Of a stretch of 64,000 nucleotides of DNA, positions 49,100 to 56,675 are shown piece by piece. Source of the DNA: a virus. Each line of letters opens with the position of its first letter. The stretch's first letter is position 1. The notes under the pieces are model-generated. The model saw nothing but the letters and a program-made list of their open reading frames with translations. It was not told the DNA's origin and did not search any database. A program made the position numbers and the translations under genes. Where the stretch lies: positions 62,001 to 126,000 of IMG/VR virus record IMGVR_UViG_3300008952_003220, one strand, 5' to 3'.

Positions 49100-50157
49100 A
49101 AATAACAAGAAAACAGCCAAGAAGACTGATAAAAGAATCCACCTACGAAGAGATCGCAAGAATTCGTGACAGCGGAGACTACGAATGGATGGATATGGAA
49201 TACGAAGTAGTAGACTTAATGGAGTCTATGCAGACATTCCCAGCGAAAGATGTTATTGATATAATGTATTCCGCACTTGATGCTGAAAATAGAAGTGACG
49301 TGGGCTTCTGGCACATGATGTTGAGTGATGGAGGTCATCTTTACGAAGCATTAGATGCATTGAAGGATGAAGAACGGAGACTGGCAGGAGATGGAGAGCT
49401 GAGTGATGCTGAAGCAGTTCAGCTCCATGCCCTTGCTGATGAAGCAATTGAAGATGCTCTGACAGAACAGACGACAAAGATCACACGCAGACAATTAAGA
49501 AGTCTAATCAAAGAAGAGATGGGCCGACTTATCAACGAGCAGGATTATGACGAATCAAACCTCTATACACACGCTGATGGGCAAGAGCTTGTTAACAGGC
49601 TTAGAGTCGTTAATCCCAGACTGGCAAGAAAATATGAAGAGAGTCTCGATACACTTTTCGACAACGGAGACAAGACTGGTCTTTCTATGCGTGTTCGGCA
49701 AATGCTCTATGATCTCGAGGCAGATACAATCATAGATGATGTAGATGAATTTCAACCAGGGTTTTCTGAGTACGGATCTGGACATGGGGCTGAGCTCGGC
49801 GGTGGGATGACTTCACAAGACTACTATTCTACTTTAAGGCAGCAGTGGAAAGAAGAAACAGGAGACGGAGAGCTTTCACCCGACGAGGCAGCGCGCCTTC
49901 GGGCCCTGACAGCCGACGCAATCGCTGATGCAGAGTCAGATAAACCAGCCCCTCTAGTGATGCCAGACCCAGCTACCGGAATATCTCTCGGTCTTGATCA
50001 ACAGGCATTCGGATCCTCAGGAGATCCTGAAATGGAAGCTGAGGTGGGACTTGCTCTTGCTCTGGACACTGGCGAGCCAGGAGAGATCGAGGCAGCTGTC
50101 AAGAAACTAGAGGATCTAGGCTATTCCCCGCAAGAGATCTCCGACATGGGCGGATAG
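49096..50157 (+). CDS. double-tagged fusion protein, 353 aa
   Basis: Two tag helices in one frame: MKITRKQPRRLIKESTYEEI at the start (no [LI]xE) and KITRRQLRSLIKEEMGRLIN near residues 129-148, followed by INEQ. Each half ends in the same helical module, DGELSDAEAVQLHALADEAI (residue ~97) and DGELSPDEAARLRALTADAI (~257). So this is two tagged genes joined in frame, the start codon of the second now ACA-AAG. It is strong evidence for tag and module shuffling. Confidence 0.72.
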   Translation: MKITRKQPRRLIKESTYEEIARIRDSGDYEWMDMEYEVVDLMESMQTFPAKDVIDIMYSALDAENRSDVGFWHMMLSDGGHLYEALDALKDEERRLAGDGELSDAEAVQLHALADEAIEDALTEQTTKITRRQLRSLIKEEMGRLINEQDYDESNLYTHADGQELVNRLRVVNPRLARKYEESLDTLFDNGDKTGLSMRVRQMLYDLEADTIIDDVDEFQPGFSEYGSGHGAELGGGMTSQDYYSTLRQQWKEETGDGELSPDEAARLRALTADAIADAESDKPAPLVMPDPATGISLGLDQQAFGSSGDPEMEAEVGLALALDTGEPGEIEAAVKKLEDLGYSPQEISDMGG

Positions 50158-50173
50158 TAAACAGTCTATTACG

Positions 50174-50201
50174 TGTAAACTAGACACTCCTGTGGTACAA
50201 T
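50174..50201 (+). promoter_or_regulatory. promoter of the window-wide family
   Basis: TGTAAA at 50174-50179, 16-base spacer ending TGTGG, TACAAT at 50196-50201. Confidence 0.8.
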
Positions 50202-50218
50202 AAATGTATTAAGGAGGA

Positions 50219-50317
50219 ATGATGCTAGCGTTTGTTATGGACGTCCTAACTGTTGCAGTTGGCGTCCATGTTTATTTTATGGCTAAAGACTGGCGTGATC
50301 GCCGACGATATCGATAG
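50219..50317 (+). CDS. single-TM mini-protein, 32 aa
   Basis: ATGATG after AAGGAGGA, the strongest Shine-Dalgarno in this stretch. MMLAFVMDVLTVAVGVHVYF is a TM helix; the C-terminus KDWRDRRRYR is basic. First gene behind the 50174 promoter. Confidence 0.5.
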   Translation: MMLAFVMDVLTVAVGVHVYFMAKDWRDRRRYR

Positions 50318-50325
50318 GAGAAGAG

Positions 50326-50535
50326 ATGCTTACAGATAAGCAGATTCAAGAACAGCTTACAACACTTCGTTTAAATTTCGACCCTGAGTCCCCGTTCAAG
50401 GGAATGATTGATCTCTATAGTGATGGAGGTCTAATGACATTGGGTACTGATGAGCAGTGGCAGGTTCACGATGCAATGAGTGACGATCTGAAAGGGATGG
50501 TCTTTGGAGAGAGTGATGAGATTTCCTCTCACTGA
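50326..50535 (+). CDS. hypothetical protein, 69 aa
   Basis: ATG after GGAGAAGAG. Acidic, alpha/beta, ends ESDEISSH, with the next gene starting 20 bases before its stop. No family. Confidence 0.6.
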   Translation: MLTDKQIQEQLTTLRLNFDPESPFKGMIDLYSDGGLMTLGTDEQWQVHDAMSDDLKGMVFGESDEISSH

Positions 50536-50725
50536 AACTCAAGCCGTCATCCTCGTTAAGCTCATCAACAAAGAGAAGATTCTCAGGCGTGATATGATGA
50601 TCCTAGACATGGTCATCCTCACTCAAGTTGGCGCCATTAGAATGCGCAAAGAAGGGCTCACGATCACGAAGGCCGGCAAGCTCCGGTTCGTCAAGTGGGC
50701 TCGCAAACAAGGAATGGTGAAATAA
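50516..50725 (+). CDS. small basic HTH-like protein, 69 aa
   Basis: ATG 50516 (RFPLTETQAVILVKLINKEK). Helix, then GLTITKAGKLRFVKWARKQG. The length and the helix-turn pattern suggest a tiny DNA-binding protein; weak. Confidence 0.55.
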   Translation: MRFPLTETQAVILVKLINKEKILRRDMMILDMVILTQVGAIRMRKEGLTITKAGKLRFVKWARKQGMVK

Positions 50726-50947
50726 ATGGTTGATCTATCTAAGACATCTCCTGGTGATCTCGTATGGTTCAAGGTCTGGTGGCAGGCCCGACCTCTCTAC
50801 GGTGAGGTTCTAAAGCTCATTCCAGACGAGGAAGCAATTGAGGTTCTAACCCCGCTTGACGGATACCGCACTGTCTGGATCAAGAACGCATTCTTCGAGG
50901 AGAAGAAGGCCAGGAAATCAGAGTATCAAAAGTACGGTAGCGTGTAA
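50726..50947 (+). CDS. array-type barrel protein, 73 aa
   Basis: ATG directly after the previous stop. SKTSPGDLVWFKVWWQARPL, GEVLKLI, VWIKNAFFEEKKARKSEY. Its final codons overlap the -35 of the next promoter. Confidence 0.66.
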   Translation: MVDLSKTSPGDLVWFKVWWQARPLYGEVLKLIPDEEAIEVLTPLDGYRTVWIKNAFFEEKKARKSEYQKYGSV

Positions 50948-50970
50948 TAAGCGCTAAGCTGTGGTATAAT
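50943..50970 (+). promoter_or_regulatory. promoter of the window-wide family
   Basis: TGTAAT at 50943-50948, 16-base spacer ending CTGTGG, TATAAT at 50965-50970. Confidence 0.8.
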
Positions 50971-50990
50971 ATAAGTGTCAAGGAGGAAAT

Positions 50991-51311
50991 ATGACTTTTA
51001 CCCGTAAGCAATACCTGGCAGGCGAATGCACTCACGACCAGTACTACGATCAGCTTGTCACGGAGGAATTGAAGAATACAGTTCTTCGTTCCATTCCTGA
51101 GAAGCAGATCATGTGGAGCAGGGATGAGAGCTTCAATGACATTCCTCTTCGATCCTGGGACTGGCTGGCAAAGTTTAACCCAGTTGAACCAAAGAAGTTC
51201 AAAGAACTAGGAGATTTCAGCACACTGGCTGGTCAGGTCTGTGCACTGAAGGCTGCAGCTCGTCAGATTCGTGAGGAGTCTGAGGGTCGCCCAGTCGCAA
51301 CCTATCTGTAG
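50991..51311 (+). CDS. hypothetical protein, 106 aa
   Basis: ATG after AAGGAGG. Helical N-terminus (TRKQYLAGECTHDQYYDQLV), then DWLAKFNPVEPKKFKELG and a final Ala-rich helix. G/C-ending codons are raised compared with the 40 kb region. No family; first gene of the transcript that runs into the array. Confidence 0.62.
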   Translation: MTFTRKQYLAGECTHDQYYDQLVTEELKNTVLRSIPEKQIMWSRDESFNDIPLRSWDWLAKFNPVEPKKFKELGDFSTLAGQVCALKAAARQIREESEGRPVATYL

Positions 51312-51320
51312 AGACAATCA

Positions 51321-51569
51321 ATGTTTGAAGACAACCCATATTCCCTGTATGACAAGCCTGGACAGAAAGAGGCTACAGCGGATATCAATGCGTTTATGGA
51401 CAGTGTTCAGAGAGAAGTAGCTGCACATCAGGAGAACCTCAGCGCGCTTTGGAAAGAGCTTCGGGAGCTGGCTGATAAGTATAGCTCTCTGGGTGCGGCT
51501 GACACAGAGTCACGCTACGCCATTGAGTTTGAGTTTCGAAAGCGGACAGAAATCAATGAAAGTCGGTGA
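51321..51569 (+). CDS. coiled-coil protein ending in array junction, 82 aa
   Basis: Helical (AFMDSVQREVAAHQENLSAL). Its last codons EINESR are the junction: ATG of the next gene lies inside them, so this non-barrel protein shares the array ending. Confidence 0.64.
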   Translation: MFEDNPYSLYDKPGQKEATADINAFMDSVQREVAAHQENLSALWKELRELADKYSSLGAADTESRYAIEFEFRKRTEINESR

Positions 51570-51753
51570 TGTAGTTAAGGAACGCTGTAGCGGCCAAGTC
51601 GGGCTTGTTATTGAGAGACACAGTCGAGCGGAACTGGAGGGTAGCCCTAACAGTGACTTCACAGTTAGCTATCAATATAAAGTGCTGTTTGGCACAGAGA
51701 CAGTGTTCGTTCGAAATACTAGGTCAGTTGAGGTGATAAGTGAAGCTCGGTGA
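51556..51753 (+). CDS. array-type barrel protein, 65 aa
   Basis: ATG 51556. MKVGDVVKERCSGQVGLVIE, YKVLFGTETVFVRN, VEVISEAR. Insert of about 12 residues between strands 2 and 3. Confidence 0.72.
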   Translation: MKVGDVVKERCSGQVGLVIERHSRAELEGSPNSDFTVSYQYKVLFGTETVFVRNTRSVEVISEAR

Positions 51754-51901
51754 CGTTATATACGATTCTCACTACGGACAGAACGGTATGGTCGTTGAGG
51801 TGTCTGAGTGCGGTGTATTCTGCACTGTTCTCTACTCTGACGGTATTTCTGAAAGGGGCATTCGGGCTAATGAGCCTGGAATTGAGGTGATTAGTGACTG
51901 A
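51740..51901 (+). CDS. array-type barrel protein, 53 aa
   Basis: GTG start inside EVISEAR of the previous gene. MKLGDVIYDSHYGQNGMVVE, CTVLYSDGIS, IEVISD. One of the shortest complete versions. Confidence 0.7.
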   Translation: MKLGDVIYDSHYGQNGMVVEVSECGVFCTVLYSDGISERGIRANEPGIEVISD

Positions 51902-52052
51902 CAAAGAGATTATTCGTGAGGCATTCTTCGCACTGTCGGGCTTTCGAAGCCCGTCACTAACAAAGAAGCAGCAAGAGCAGGAACTGGAAAGATGTTGGAA
52001 GGTGCTAGCAGAAGCTGTATACGGGAGTGGAGAAGAAAATGAAACTCGGTGA
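51894..52052 (+). CDS. helical non-barrel array member, 52 aa
   Basis: GTG start overlapping EVISD. TDKEIIREAFFALSGFRSPS, then a coil (KKQQEQELERCWKVLAEAV). It ends ENETR, the junction for the next gene. A different fold in cassette register. Confidence 0.6.
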   Translation: MTDKEIIREAFFALSGFRSPSLTKKQQEQELERCWKVLAEAVYGSGEENETR

Positions 52053-52143
52053 CTGCATAGTTATTTTTTCTTTTGTGTTTGTTGGGATTCCGCTCATTGG
52101 ACTGCTGACAGCTTTTGTCGAGATTCTTATGGGTGTACTGTGA
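52039..52143 (+). CDS. single-TM array member, 34 aa
   Basis: ATG in the ENETR codons. MKLGDCIVIFSFVFVGIPLI then GLLTAFVEILMGVL: the array start MKLGD joined to a membrane helix instead of a barrel. Confidence 0.58.
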   Translation: MKLGDCIVIFSFVFVGIPLIGLLTAFVEILMGVL

Positions 52144-52310
52144 AAGTCGGTGACTTGGTAAGATGGAAGGGTCACAGCAAGATACCTGGTATTGTCTTGG
52201 CAACAAAGCAGACGAAGGGGGCATTTAGACGAACTGCTGTGCTTGCGTATATTCCCGAATGCCCAGAACCAGAATGGTTTTTGAAAAGCGAGCTGGAGTT
52301 GGTAAAATGA
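52140..52310 (+). CDS. array-type barrel protein, 56 aa
   Basis: GTGA overlap start. MKVGDLVRWKGHSKIPGIVL, RTAVLAYIPE, EWFLKSELELVK. Ends in an ATGA overlap with the next gene. Confidence 0.7.
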   Translation: MKVGDLVRWKGHSKIPGIVLATKQTKGAFRRTAVLAYIPECPEPEWFLKSELELVK

Positions 52311-52639
52311 AAGCCTATGACGGTTTTGCAATTCTTATTCTGTCTGGTTGCTTAGTTCAAGAGAAAGATACGGGACATGAGAACGATTTCCCAATTGAGT
52401 CTGTGAGCTGCACTCACCCTGATTCGGATTACGAAGCTGTTGTTGAAGTCGCTGTCGAAGATAGCTATGAATGGGAAGATATCCATTTCCAGATTCATCA
52501 ATACGAAGAGACATGGGACACACTTCTGTGGAAGCCTGGTGATGAAGACACAGCTTGGTATACAAGAATGCAGATTATGGAGCTCGACTGTCGGGCTGGA
52601 TATGATTATGACTTTCTATATGTAGAGGGTGATTTGTGA
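52307..52639 (+). CDS. acidic lipoprotein-like array member, 110 aa
   Basis: ATG 52307. MKAYDGFAILILSGCLVQEK: array-like MKAxD followed by a hydrophobic stretch and a lipobox-like SGC. The rest is strongly acidic (AVEDSYEWEDIHFQIHQYEE). Export to the envelope is possible. Confidence 0.6.
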   Translation: MKAYDGFAILILSGCLVQEKDTGHENDFPIESVSCTHPDSDYEAVVEVAVEDSYEWEDIHFQIHQYEETWDTLLWKPGDEDTAWYTRMQIMELDCRAGYDYDFLYVEGDL

Positions 52640-52857
52640 AACCTGGTGAACGCATGAATCCAGGTGACCTAGTTAGGGTAATCCATGAGGATGATCAACA
52701 GTTCACTTGTGAGACGGCGTCGTACGTCTGGCATGAGTTCATGGGGAAGTTCGGAATGATCGTCTCAATGGCAAAGCGGCTTCATATCCCAGCTGCCAAG
52801 GTTCTTATCAAGGGAGCTGTGGCTGAGTTTGATCTTGATGAGCTGGAGACATTATGA
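52636..52857 (+). CDS. array-type barrel protein with doubled start, 73 aa
   Basis: GTG 52636 after GAGGGTGAT. MKPGERMNPGDLVRVIHEDD carries the start motif twice (KPGE and NPGD), as if a start had been duplicated; ATG 52654 could also serve. The body is FGMIVSMAKRLHIPAAKVLI, and it ends DELETL without the junction tail. Confidence 0.66.
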   Translation: MKPGERMNPGDLVRVIHEDDQQFTCETASYVWHEFMGKFGMIVSMAKRLHIPAAKVLIKGAVAEFDLDELETL

Positions 52858-52863
52858 CTATTT

Positions 52864-53094
52864 GTGAAACCTATGCAAGTCGGTGACTTGGTGAGATGCA
52901 CCTGGCAGCCTCGGTCATCCGGGCATGTCAAGGGAATTGGGTGCCTTGGGCCACCACCACTCATCAAGGGAGAGTACGGAATTATTGTTAACCAGCGGCT
53001 TGATATTAACCATCATACAATATTGTTTCCAAGGTTTGGATATGAGCATACACTTTCTCCAAACGCGTTTGAGGTGATCAGTGAAAGCCGGTGA
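52864..53094 (+). CDS. array-type barrel protein, 76 aa
   Basis: GTG start. MKPMQVGDLVRCTWQPRSSG with a Gly/Pro insert (LGPPPLIKG), EYGIIVNQRL, then FEVISESR. Confidence 0.7.
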   Translation: MKPMQVGDLVRCTWQPRSSGHVKGIGCLGPPPLIKGEYGIIVNQRLDINHHTILFPRFGYEHTLSPNAFEVISESR

Positions 53095-53269
53095 TTTGGT
53101 AAGATTTAAGAATATTGGTGGACCAGCTAAGGCATGGGGGTCATATGGGCTCATCACAAGAATCCACCATCATCGTCATGTAATAGGGCGGATCTACCTT
53201 CTCACAAGATTTGGGCTGGCTACAGTTCCATTTTCTAAGAGAAGTAGATATCTTGAGGTCGTAAAGTGA
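53081..53269 (+). CDS. array-type barrel protein, 62 aa
   Basis: GTG start in the junction. MKAGDLVRFKNIGGPAKAWG, SYGLITRIHHHRHVIGRIYL, YLEVVK. No SESR tail; the next gene begins 23 bases later without overlap. Confidence 0.7.
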   Translation: MKAGDLVRFKNIGGPAKAWGSYGLITRIHHHRHVIGRIYLLTRFGLATVPFSKRSRYLEVVK

Positions 53270-53291
53270 AAAGCTTTAGAAGTGAGGAAAT

Positions 53292-53426
53292 GTGAGCTGT
53301 CTTAGTTCTCTTTTTTGGATGGATCCAGTGATCATCTTAGTGTCATCTATTTCTGTTTTTTTCGCTCTAAGTTGGTTTTTGGAAAAGATTGCTGATAAGC
53401 TTGGAATAAAGGATGAAGAAGATTGA
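53292..53426 (+). CDS. single-TM mini-protein, 44 aa
   Basis: GTG start. SCLSSLFWMDPVIILVSSIS then VFFALSWFLEKIADKLG. Ends DEED with the next TTG start overlapping its stop by 4 bases. Confidence 0.55.
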   Translation: MSCLSSLFWMDPVIILVSSISVFFALSWFLEKIADKLGIKDEED

Positions 53427-53647
53427 AGGTTGGTGACTTGGTTCGATATAGGGCTGGTAAGGGCTTCGGTCCGATTGCGATTGTTGTCGATGAAAGTCCA
53501 TCAATCTCTGACTTTCATCGACGAATCAGAGTGATGTGGCTCGGAAACAAGAAACCCGTTGCTTCTCATGCATTTTCAGTCAATGGAAAGAGGGTTAGTA
53601 CTTGGGTTCATCCAAAAAAGTTTGAGGTGATCAGTGAAAGTCGGTGA
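53423..53647 (+). CDS. array-type barrel protein, 74 aa
   Basis: TTG start. MKVGDLVRYRAGKGFGPIAI, RIRVMWLGNKKPVA, WVHPKKFEVISESR. A typical full-length member: the middle GKxFG loop and the Trp strand are clear. Confidence 0.73.
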   Translation: MKVGDLVRYRAGKGFGPIAIVVDESPSISDFHRRIRVMWLGNKKPVASHAFSVNGKRVSTWVHPKKFEVISESR

Positions 53648-53795
53648 CTTGGTGAGGCACAAACGTTCAGAATGTGGAATGACAGGAATCATTGTGGAAG
53701 TTCATGTTAACAAAACTCCCATCGTCCTGTGGGGCGATGGTCGACGTGGTCAATGCATCCCAGCATATCTTGAGGTGATCAGTGAAGCTTGGTGA
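53634..53795 (+). CDS. array-type barrel protein, 53 aa
   Basis: GTG at the junction. MKVGDLVRHKRSECGMTGII, VLWGDGRRGQCIPAY, LEVISEAW. The tail SEAW (not SESR) results from the next start encoding MKLGD. Confidence 0.72.
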   Translation: MKVGDLVRHKRSECGMTGIIVEVHVNKTPIVLWGDGRRGQCIPAYLEVISEAW

Positions 53796-53991
53796 CTTGG
53801 TGACTATGCCTGGTACGTGGATTAGAAACATGGACGATGGCAACGGATTGGGAATGGTGGTAGAATTGCCTTTTGTCGGTCCTAACGGAGAAACGCAACA
53901 AACTCCGCGAGTCGGCATATTGTGGTCGGATGGAGAAGGAATTGACTGGGAGCCTGAAACATGGCTGGAGGTAATCAGTGAAAGTCGGTGA
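53782..53991 (+). CDS. array-type barrel protein, 69 aa
   Basis: GTG start. MKLGDLVTMPGTWIRNMDDG, GLGMVVELPFVGPNG, PRVGILWSDGEGIDW, LEVISESR. Confidence 0.72.
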   Translation: MKLGDLVTMPGTWIRNMDDGNGLGMVVELPFVGPNGETQQTPRVGILWSDGEGIDWEPETWLEVISESR

Positions 53992-54142
53992 TCTAATTAG
54001 ACACACGAAGACAGGTTGGACAGCGATGATTCTTAAATTGCCTCGATCTACTTCGGATGCGGGAATGATGACGGTACTCACTTTCGAAGGTGAGGGTCAG
54101 TGGAGAATGTCTTCATGCGAGGTGATCAGTGAAAGTCATTAG
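53978..54142 (+). CDS. array-type barrel protein, 54 aa
   Basis: GTG start. MKVGDLIRHTKTGWTAMILK, MMTVLTFEGEGQWRM, CEVISESH. The tail ends His because the next gene starts MKVIR. Confidence 0.7.
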   Translation: MKVGDLIRHTKTGWTAMILKLPRSTSDAGMMTVLTFEGEGQWRMSSCEVISESH

Positions 54143-54383
54143 ACCGGGATCTCACGCGAGAGTCGGAGACTACATTCGAGAAGGTTGGGATACTGAGACA
54201 AGAAGTATTCAGCCTCCATACAACTATGGCATTGTCATTAAGACAGAGACGCGCACTTTGGGACCTTACACGCAAGAGCAGATCGATGAATCGCCAATTA
54301 GGAAGATTTATTTTCTAACTAATGGTGGAAAGATAATGGCGAGGTATGCGGTGCACATAGAGGTAATCAGTGAAAGTCGGTGA
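54129..54383 (+). CDS. array-type barrel protein, N-terminally diverged, 84 aa
   Basis: GTG start. MKVIRPGSHARVGDYIREGW: nine residues inserted before the GDxI turn. Longer middle loop, then KIYFLTNGGKIMA and IEVISESR. Confidence 0.7.
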   Translation: MKVIRPGSHARVGDYIREGWDTETRSIQPPYNYGIVIKTETRTLGPYTQEQIDESPIRKIYFLTNGGKIMARYAVHIEVISESR

Positions 54384-54525
54384 TCTGGTACGGGTAATGA
54401 GTCGAGAGGGTAATATCGGACTAATCGTAAAGATTGAAGAGTATTATCTTATGGCTCAAAAAGCTAAGCATGCACTTCTTCACACTGGAGAGAGTTTTCG
54501 TCTTCACGAGCTGGAGGTGGTTTAA
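54370..54525 (+). CDS. array-type barrel protein, 51 aa
   Basis: GTG start. MKVGDLVRVMSREGNIGLIV, HALLHTGESFRLHELEVV. It ends at the ATG of the membrane protein; LEVV replaces LEVI. Confidence 0.7.
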   Translation: MKVGDLVRVMSREGNIGLIVKIEEYYLMAQKAKHALLHTGESFRLHELEVV

Positions 54526-54911
54526 TGAAAGCTGGTGACCTAGTCTTCTGGGGTTTATTCGGTATGATGATAGAGGTATGCTTTACTGCGCTAAGAAGCT
54601 TGATTATAGATAAGAAGCTTAATTTAGTTGGACACACTTCTGTGTGGATGTTTCCCATATATGCCTTAGGACTTTCTTATGGTTTCGATTTTGTGTTGTG
54701 GTTAATTAAAAATGACGTGATTCGGTATCTCACGTACCCCTTGTGGATTTGGGGAGTCGAGCTTGCAGTAGGGATTCCAGCTTCAAGAATGGGAATTTTA
54801 CTGTGGAACTATGATTATCTTCCTAAGCAGCTGCATTGGAAAGGAATAATCAGCTTTGCTCACTACCCGCTGTGGGCAGGTTTTGGTATATTGGTGGAGA
54901 TGATTAAATGA
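54525..54911 (+). CDS. TMEM229-like membrane protein with array start
   Basis: 128 residues. The first residues are MKAGDLVFWGLFGMMIEVCF, the array start leading into a membrane segment. About five TM segments with conserved-looking IEVCFTALRSLI, HTSVWMFPIYALGLSYG, IWGVELAVGI, LLWNYDYLP and YPLWAGFGILVEMI. That order (GxxxEvxFT, hTSvWmfPiYg, WtwELxxG, WnY, gxxxxEm) matches the TMEM229 / PF06541-type family. Function unknown in any organism. In the array it shows that whole membrane proteins can be cassettes. Confidence 0.68.
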   Translation: MKAGDLVFWGLFGMMIEVCFTALRSLIIDKKLNLVGHTSVWMFPIYALGLSYGFDFVLWLIKNDVIRYLTYPLWIWGVELAVGIPASRMGILLWNYDYLPKQLHWKGIISFAHYPLWAGFGILVEMIK

Positions 54912-55114
54912 AAGTAGGTGATGTTGTTCGCATACCAGCAGGAGCTAGGGATGCCTTTAGAATGAGATCTGATGTCGGAATGATTGTTGGAAAGATTCCC
55001 AGAAAGGATAAGTACCCAGACGATCTCGAGGTTTTGGTCGATGGTATTATCCATGCCCTAGGGTTTCAGATAAAGGTTGATCCGCTTTTTAAGGTGATTA
55101 GTGAAGCTGGGTGA
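54908..55114 (+). CDS. array-type barrel protein, 68 aa
   Basis: ATGA overlap. MKVGDVVRIPAGARDAFRMR, VGMIVGKIPRKD, LEVLVDGIIHALG, FKVISEAG. Confidence 0.71.
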   Translation: MKVGDVVRIPAGARDAFRMRSDVGMIVGKIPRKDKYPDDLEVLVDGIIHALGFQIKVDPLFKVISEAG

Positions 55115-55289
55115 TCTGGTCCAGATACAAAGCTGGTGTCGAAGCAAGGGTAGAATGGCACATGTTGTGGAAACATTCTGGTGGGATACTTCTCGAGTAA
55201 GGATTCAATTTCTTGATAAAGCAGGACTATCTCAAAAGCCCTCTGATGCAGCAGTATCTAATTTAATAGTGCTTCAGGCAGTAGAGTGA
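55101..55289 (+). CDS. array-type barrel protein, 62 aa
   Basis: GTG start in the SEAG junction. MKLGDLVQIQSWCRSKGRMA, VRIQFLDKAGLS; ends LIVLQAVE with a GTGA overlap. Confidence 0.69.
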   Translation: MKLGDLVQIQSWCRSKGRMAHVVETFWWDTSRVRIQFLDKAGLSQKPSDAAVSNLIVLQAVE

Positions 55290-55468
55290 AAGCCGGAGAT
55301 CTAGTTTATGATGACAGCATTGGACTTATTGGTATTATCATCGGTGTTTCGACTGTGGGATATCGAGGATCGGAAATGTACGATGTCTTATTTCAACCTG
55401 TCTTCTCAGGTGAGATATTCATTGCTGAAGTGTTCTCTAAAGATCTGACGATTATCGGTGAGACATAA
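55286..55468 (+). CDS. array-type barrel protein, 60 aa
   Basis: GTG start. MKAGDLVYDDSIGLIGIIIG, YDVLFQPVFSGEIF; ends LTIIGET with no junction tail. Last member of this run, before the 55475 promoter. Confidence 0.7.
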   Translation: MKAGDLVYDDSIGLIGIIIGVSTVGYRGSEMYDVLFQPVFSGEIFIAEVFSKDLTIIGET

Positions 55469-55474
55469 GTTTCG

Positions 55475-55502
55475 TGCAGCCTTGAATTAGCTGTGGTATA
55501 AT
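55475..55502 (+). promoter_or_regulatory. promoter of the window-wide family
   Basis: TGCAGC at 55475-55480, 16-base spacer ending TGTGG, TATAAT at 55497-55502. Confidence 0.78.
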
Positions 55503-55530
55503 AAGAACATACAAAACAAGGAGAAAAACA

Positions 55531-55836
55531 ATGCCACTTTCAGCAAATGAACTAATGCTAGATGCTAAGATGCTCAATCTCGAAGAGATGCTTGAGCTCA
55601 ACAGCTTCCTCGTCAGTCAAATCAAGAAAGAACAGAAACGTCAAGCACGTCAGAACAAAGCTAGCCTCTCTGTCGGAGACGCAGTTAGGTTCTCAGACAA
55701 TGACGGTCTCGTCACCCACGGCAAGGTTACGAAGATCATGCGTACAAAGGCCCTGGTTGACGTTGGCCCTTGTGTCTGGCGTGTCCCAATGCATCACCTG
55801 ACCAAGGTTAAGATGCCTACCGGGTTTGCTGTATAA
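55531..55836 (+). CDS. helix plus barrel protein, 101 aa
   Basis: ATG after AAGGAGA. Residues 1-40 are helical (NLEEMLELNSFLVSQIKKEQ). From residue 45 the barrel unit: LSVGDAVRFSDNDGLVTHGK, KALVDVGPCVWRVP. A GDAV version with a N-terminal helix. Confidence 0.68.
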   Translation: MPLSANELMLDAKMLNLEEMLELNSFLVSQIKKEQKRQARQNKASLSVGDAVRFSDNDGLVTHGKVTKIMRTKALVDVGPCVWRVPMHHLTKVKMPTGFAV

Positions 55837-56159
55837 TGGCGACGCTTCTAGAAAGACTTCGAAACCACGACTGGTTCTACGCATACTCTGACGATCACCG
55901 TGTGTGGAAGCGCGGTGAGCAGCGTACCAAGGAGCTCTACAGCGAGCTCGTCAAGAGGGAGTGTCCATACAATATGGGTGACATTCGTATGACAGTTCAA
56001 AAGATGATTCTTGAAGACTTCACAGAGGTTGAGACTAATCGATGGTATCGAGACCCTGAGAAGACTCGATATGTGGCACCTGCACAGAGATCTGAGCTTA
56101 TTGAGAGATCACGTGCTGAAGAGGTTCTGAGGTGGATTGATTCAAATGAAAATCGGTGA
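55836..56159 (+). CDS. hypothetical protein with array ending, 107 aa
   Basis: ATG overlapping the previous TAA by one base. Helical and basic (LLERLRNHDWFYAYSDDHRV). Its end DSNENR is the junction for the barrel gene at 56146. C-ending codons are frequent. Confidence 0.66.
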   Translation: MATLLERLRNHDWFYAYSDDHRVWKRGEQRTKELYSELVKRECPYNMGDIRMTVQKMILEDFTEVETNRWYRDPEKTRYVAPAQRSELIERSRAEEVLRWIDSNENR

Positions 56160-56334
56160 TCTTGTAAGATATAAGTACCCCGATGTCATGGACCCGTGTG
56201 TTGGTCTTCTTATTAAGATTGACAAGAAGGCTAAGCGAGGATATCATCAGTACGGAGTGATGTGGGACTTTCTTCATGGCAGGATCGGTTGGCAAAAAAA
56301 GAGTGAGATCGAGGTGATAGATGAAAGTCGGTGA
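56146..56334 (+). CDS. array-type barrel protein, 62 aa
   Basis: ATG 56146. MKIGDLVRYKYPDVMDPCVG, YGVMWDFLHGRIGW, IEVIDESR. Confidence 0.72.
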   Translation: MKIGDLVRYKYPDVMDPCVGLLIKIDKKAKRGYHQYGVMWDFLHGRIGWQKKSEIEVIDESR

Positions 56335-56518
56335 CCTGGTGATGATTGAAGCCAGGAACAAGAAGCAAACGCTAAGGCCTCCATACTATGGAAAGACTGG
56401 AATCATTGTCGGTCATAATCCTGGTCCGCTTGGCAGCCCTGAGTGGGTTGTTGTTGTCGATAGGAAGGTTAGACAGATTAGTTATCTCTATCTGAAGGTT
56501 GTAAATGAAAGTCGGTGA
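56321..56518 (+). CDS. array-type barrel protein, 65 aa
   Basis: ATG in the DESR codons. MKVGDLVMIEARNKKQTLRP, GKTGIIVGHNPG, LKVVNESR. Confidence 0.72.
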   Translation: MKVGDLVMIEARNKKQTLRPPYYGKTGIIVGHNPGPLGSPEWVVVVDRKVRQISYLYLKVVNESR

Positions 56519-56675
56519 TTTGATAAAGTGCCCAAACAGGCGTCCAGTTCGACAGGGACTCATTATCGAGACTGGTGTGTATGTTGGCAGAAAAGATATT
56601 AAGGTTTTGTGGAGCAATGGTTCGATTTGGACTGAGCGGAGCAAAGATATGGAGACTATCAATGAAAGTCGGTGA
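56505..56675 (+). CDS. array-type barrel protein, 56 aa
   Basis: ATG in NESR. MKVGDLIKCPNRRPVRQGLI, DIKVLWSNGSIW, METINESR. Two Cys fewer than neighbours; the short form. Confidence 0.7.
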   Translation: MKVGDLIKCPNRRPVRQGLIIETGVYVGRKDIKVLWSNGSIWTERSKDMETINESR

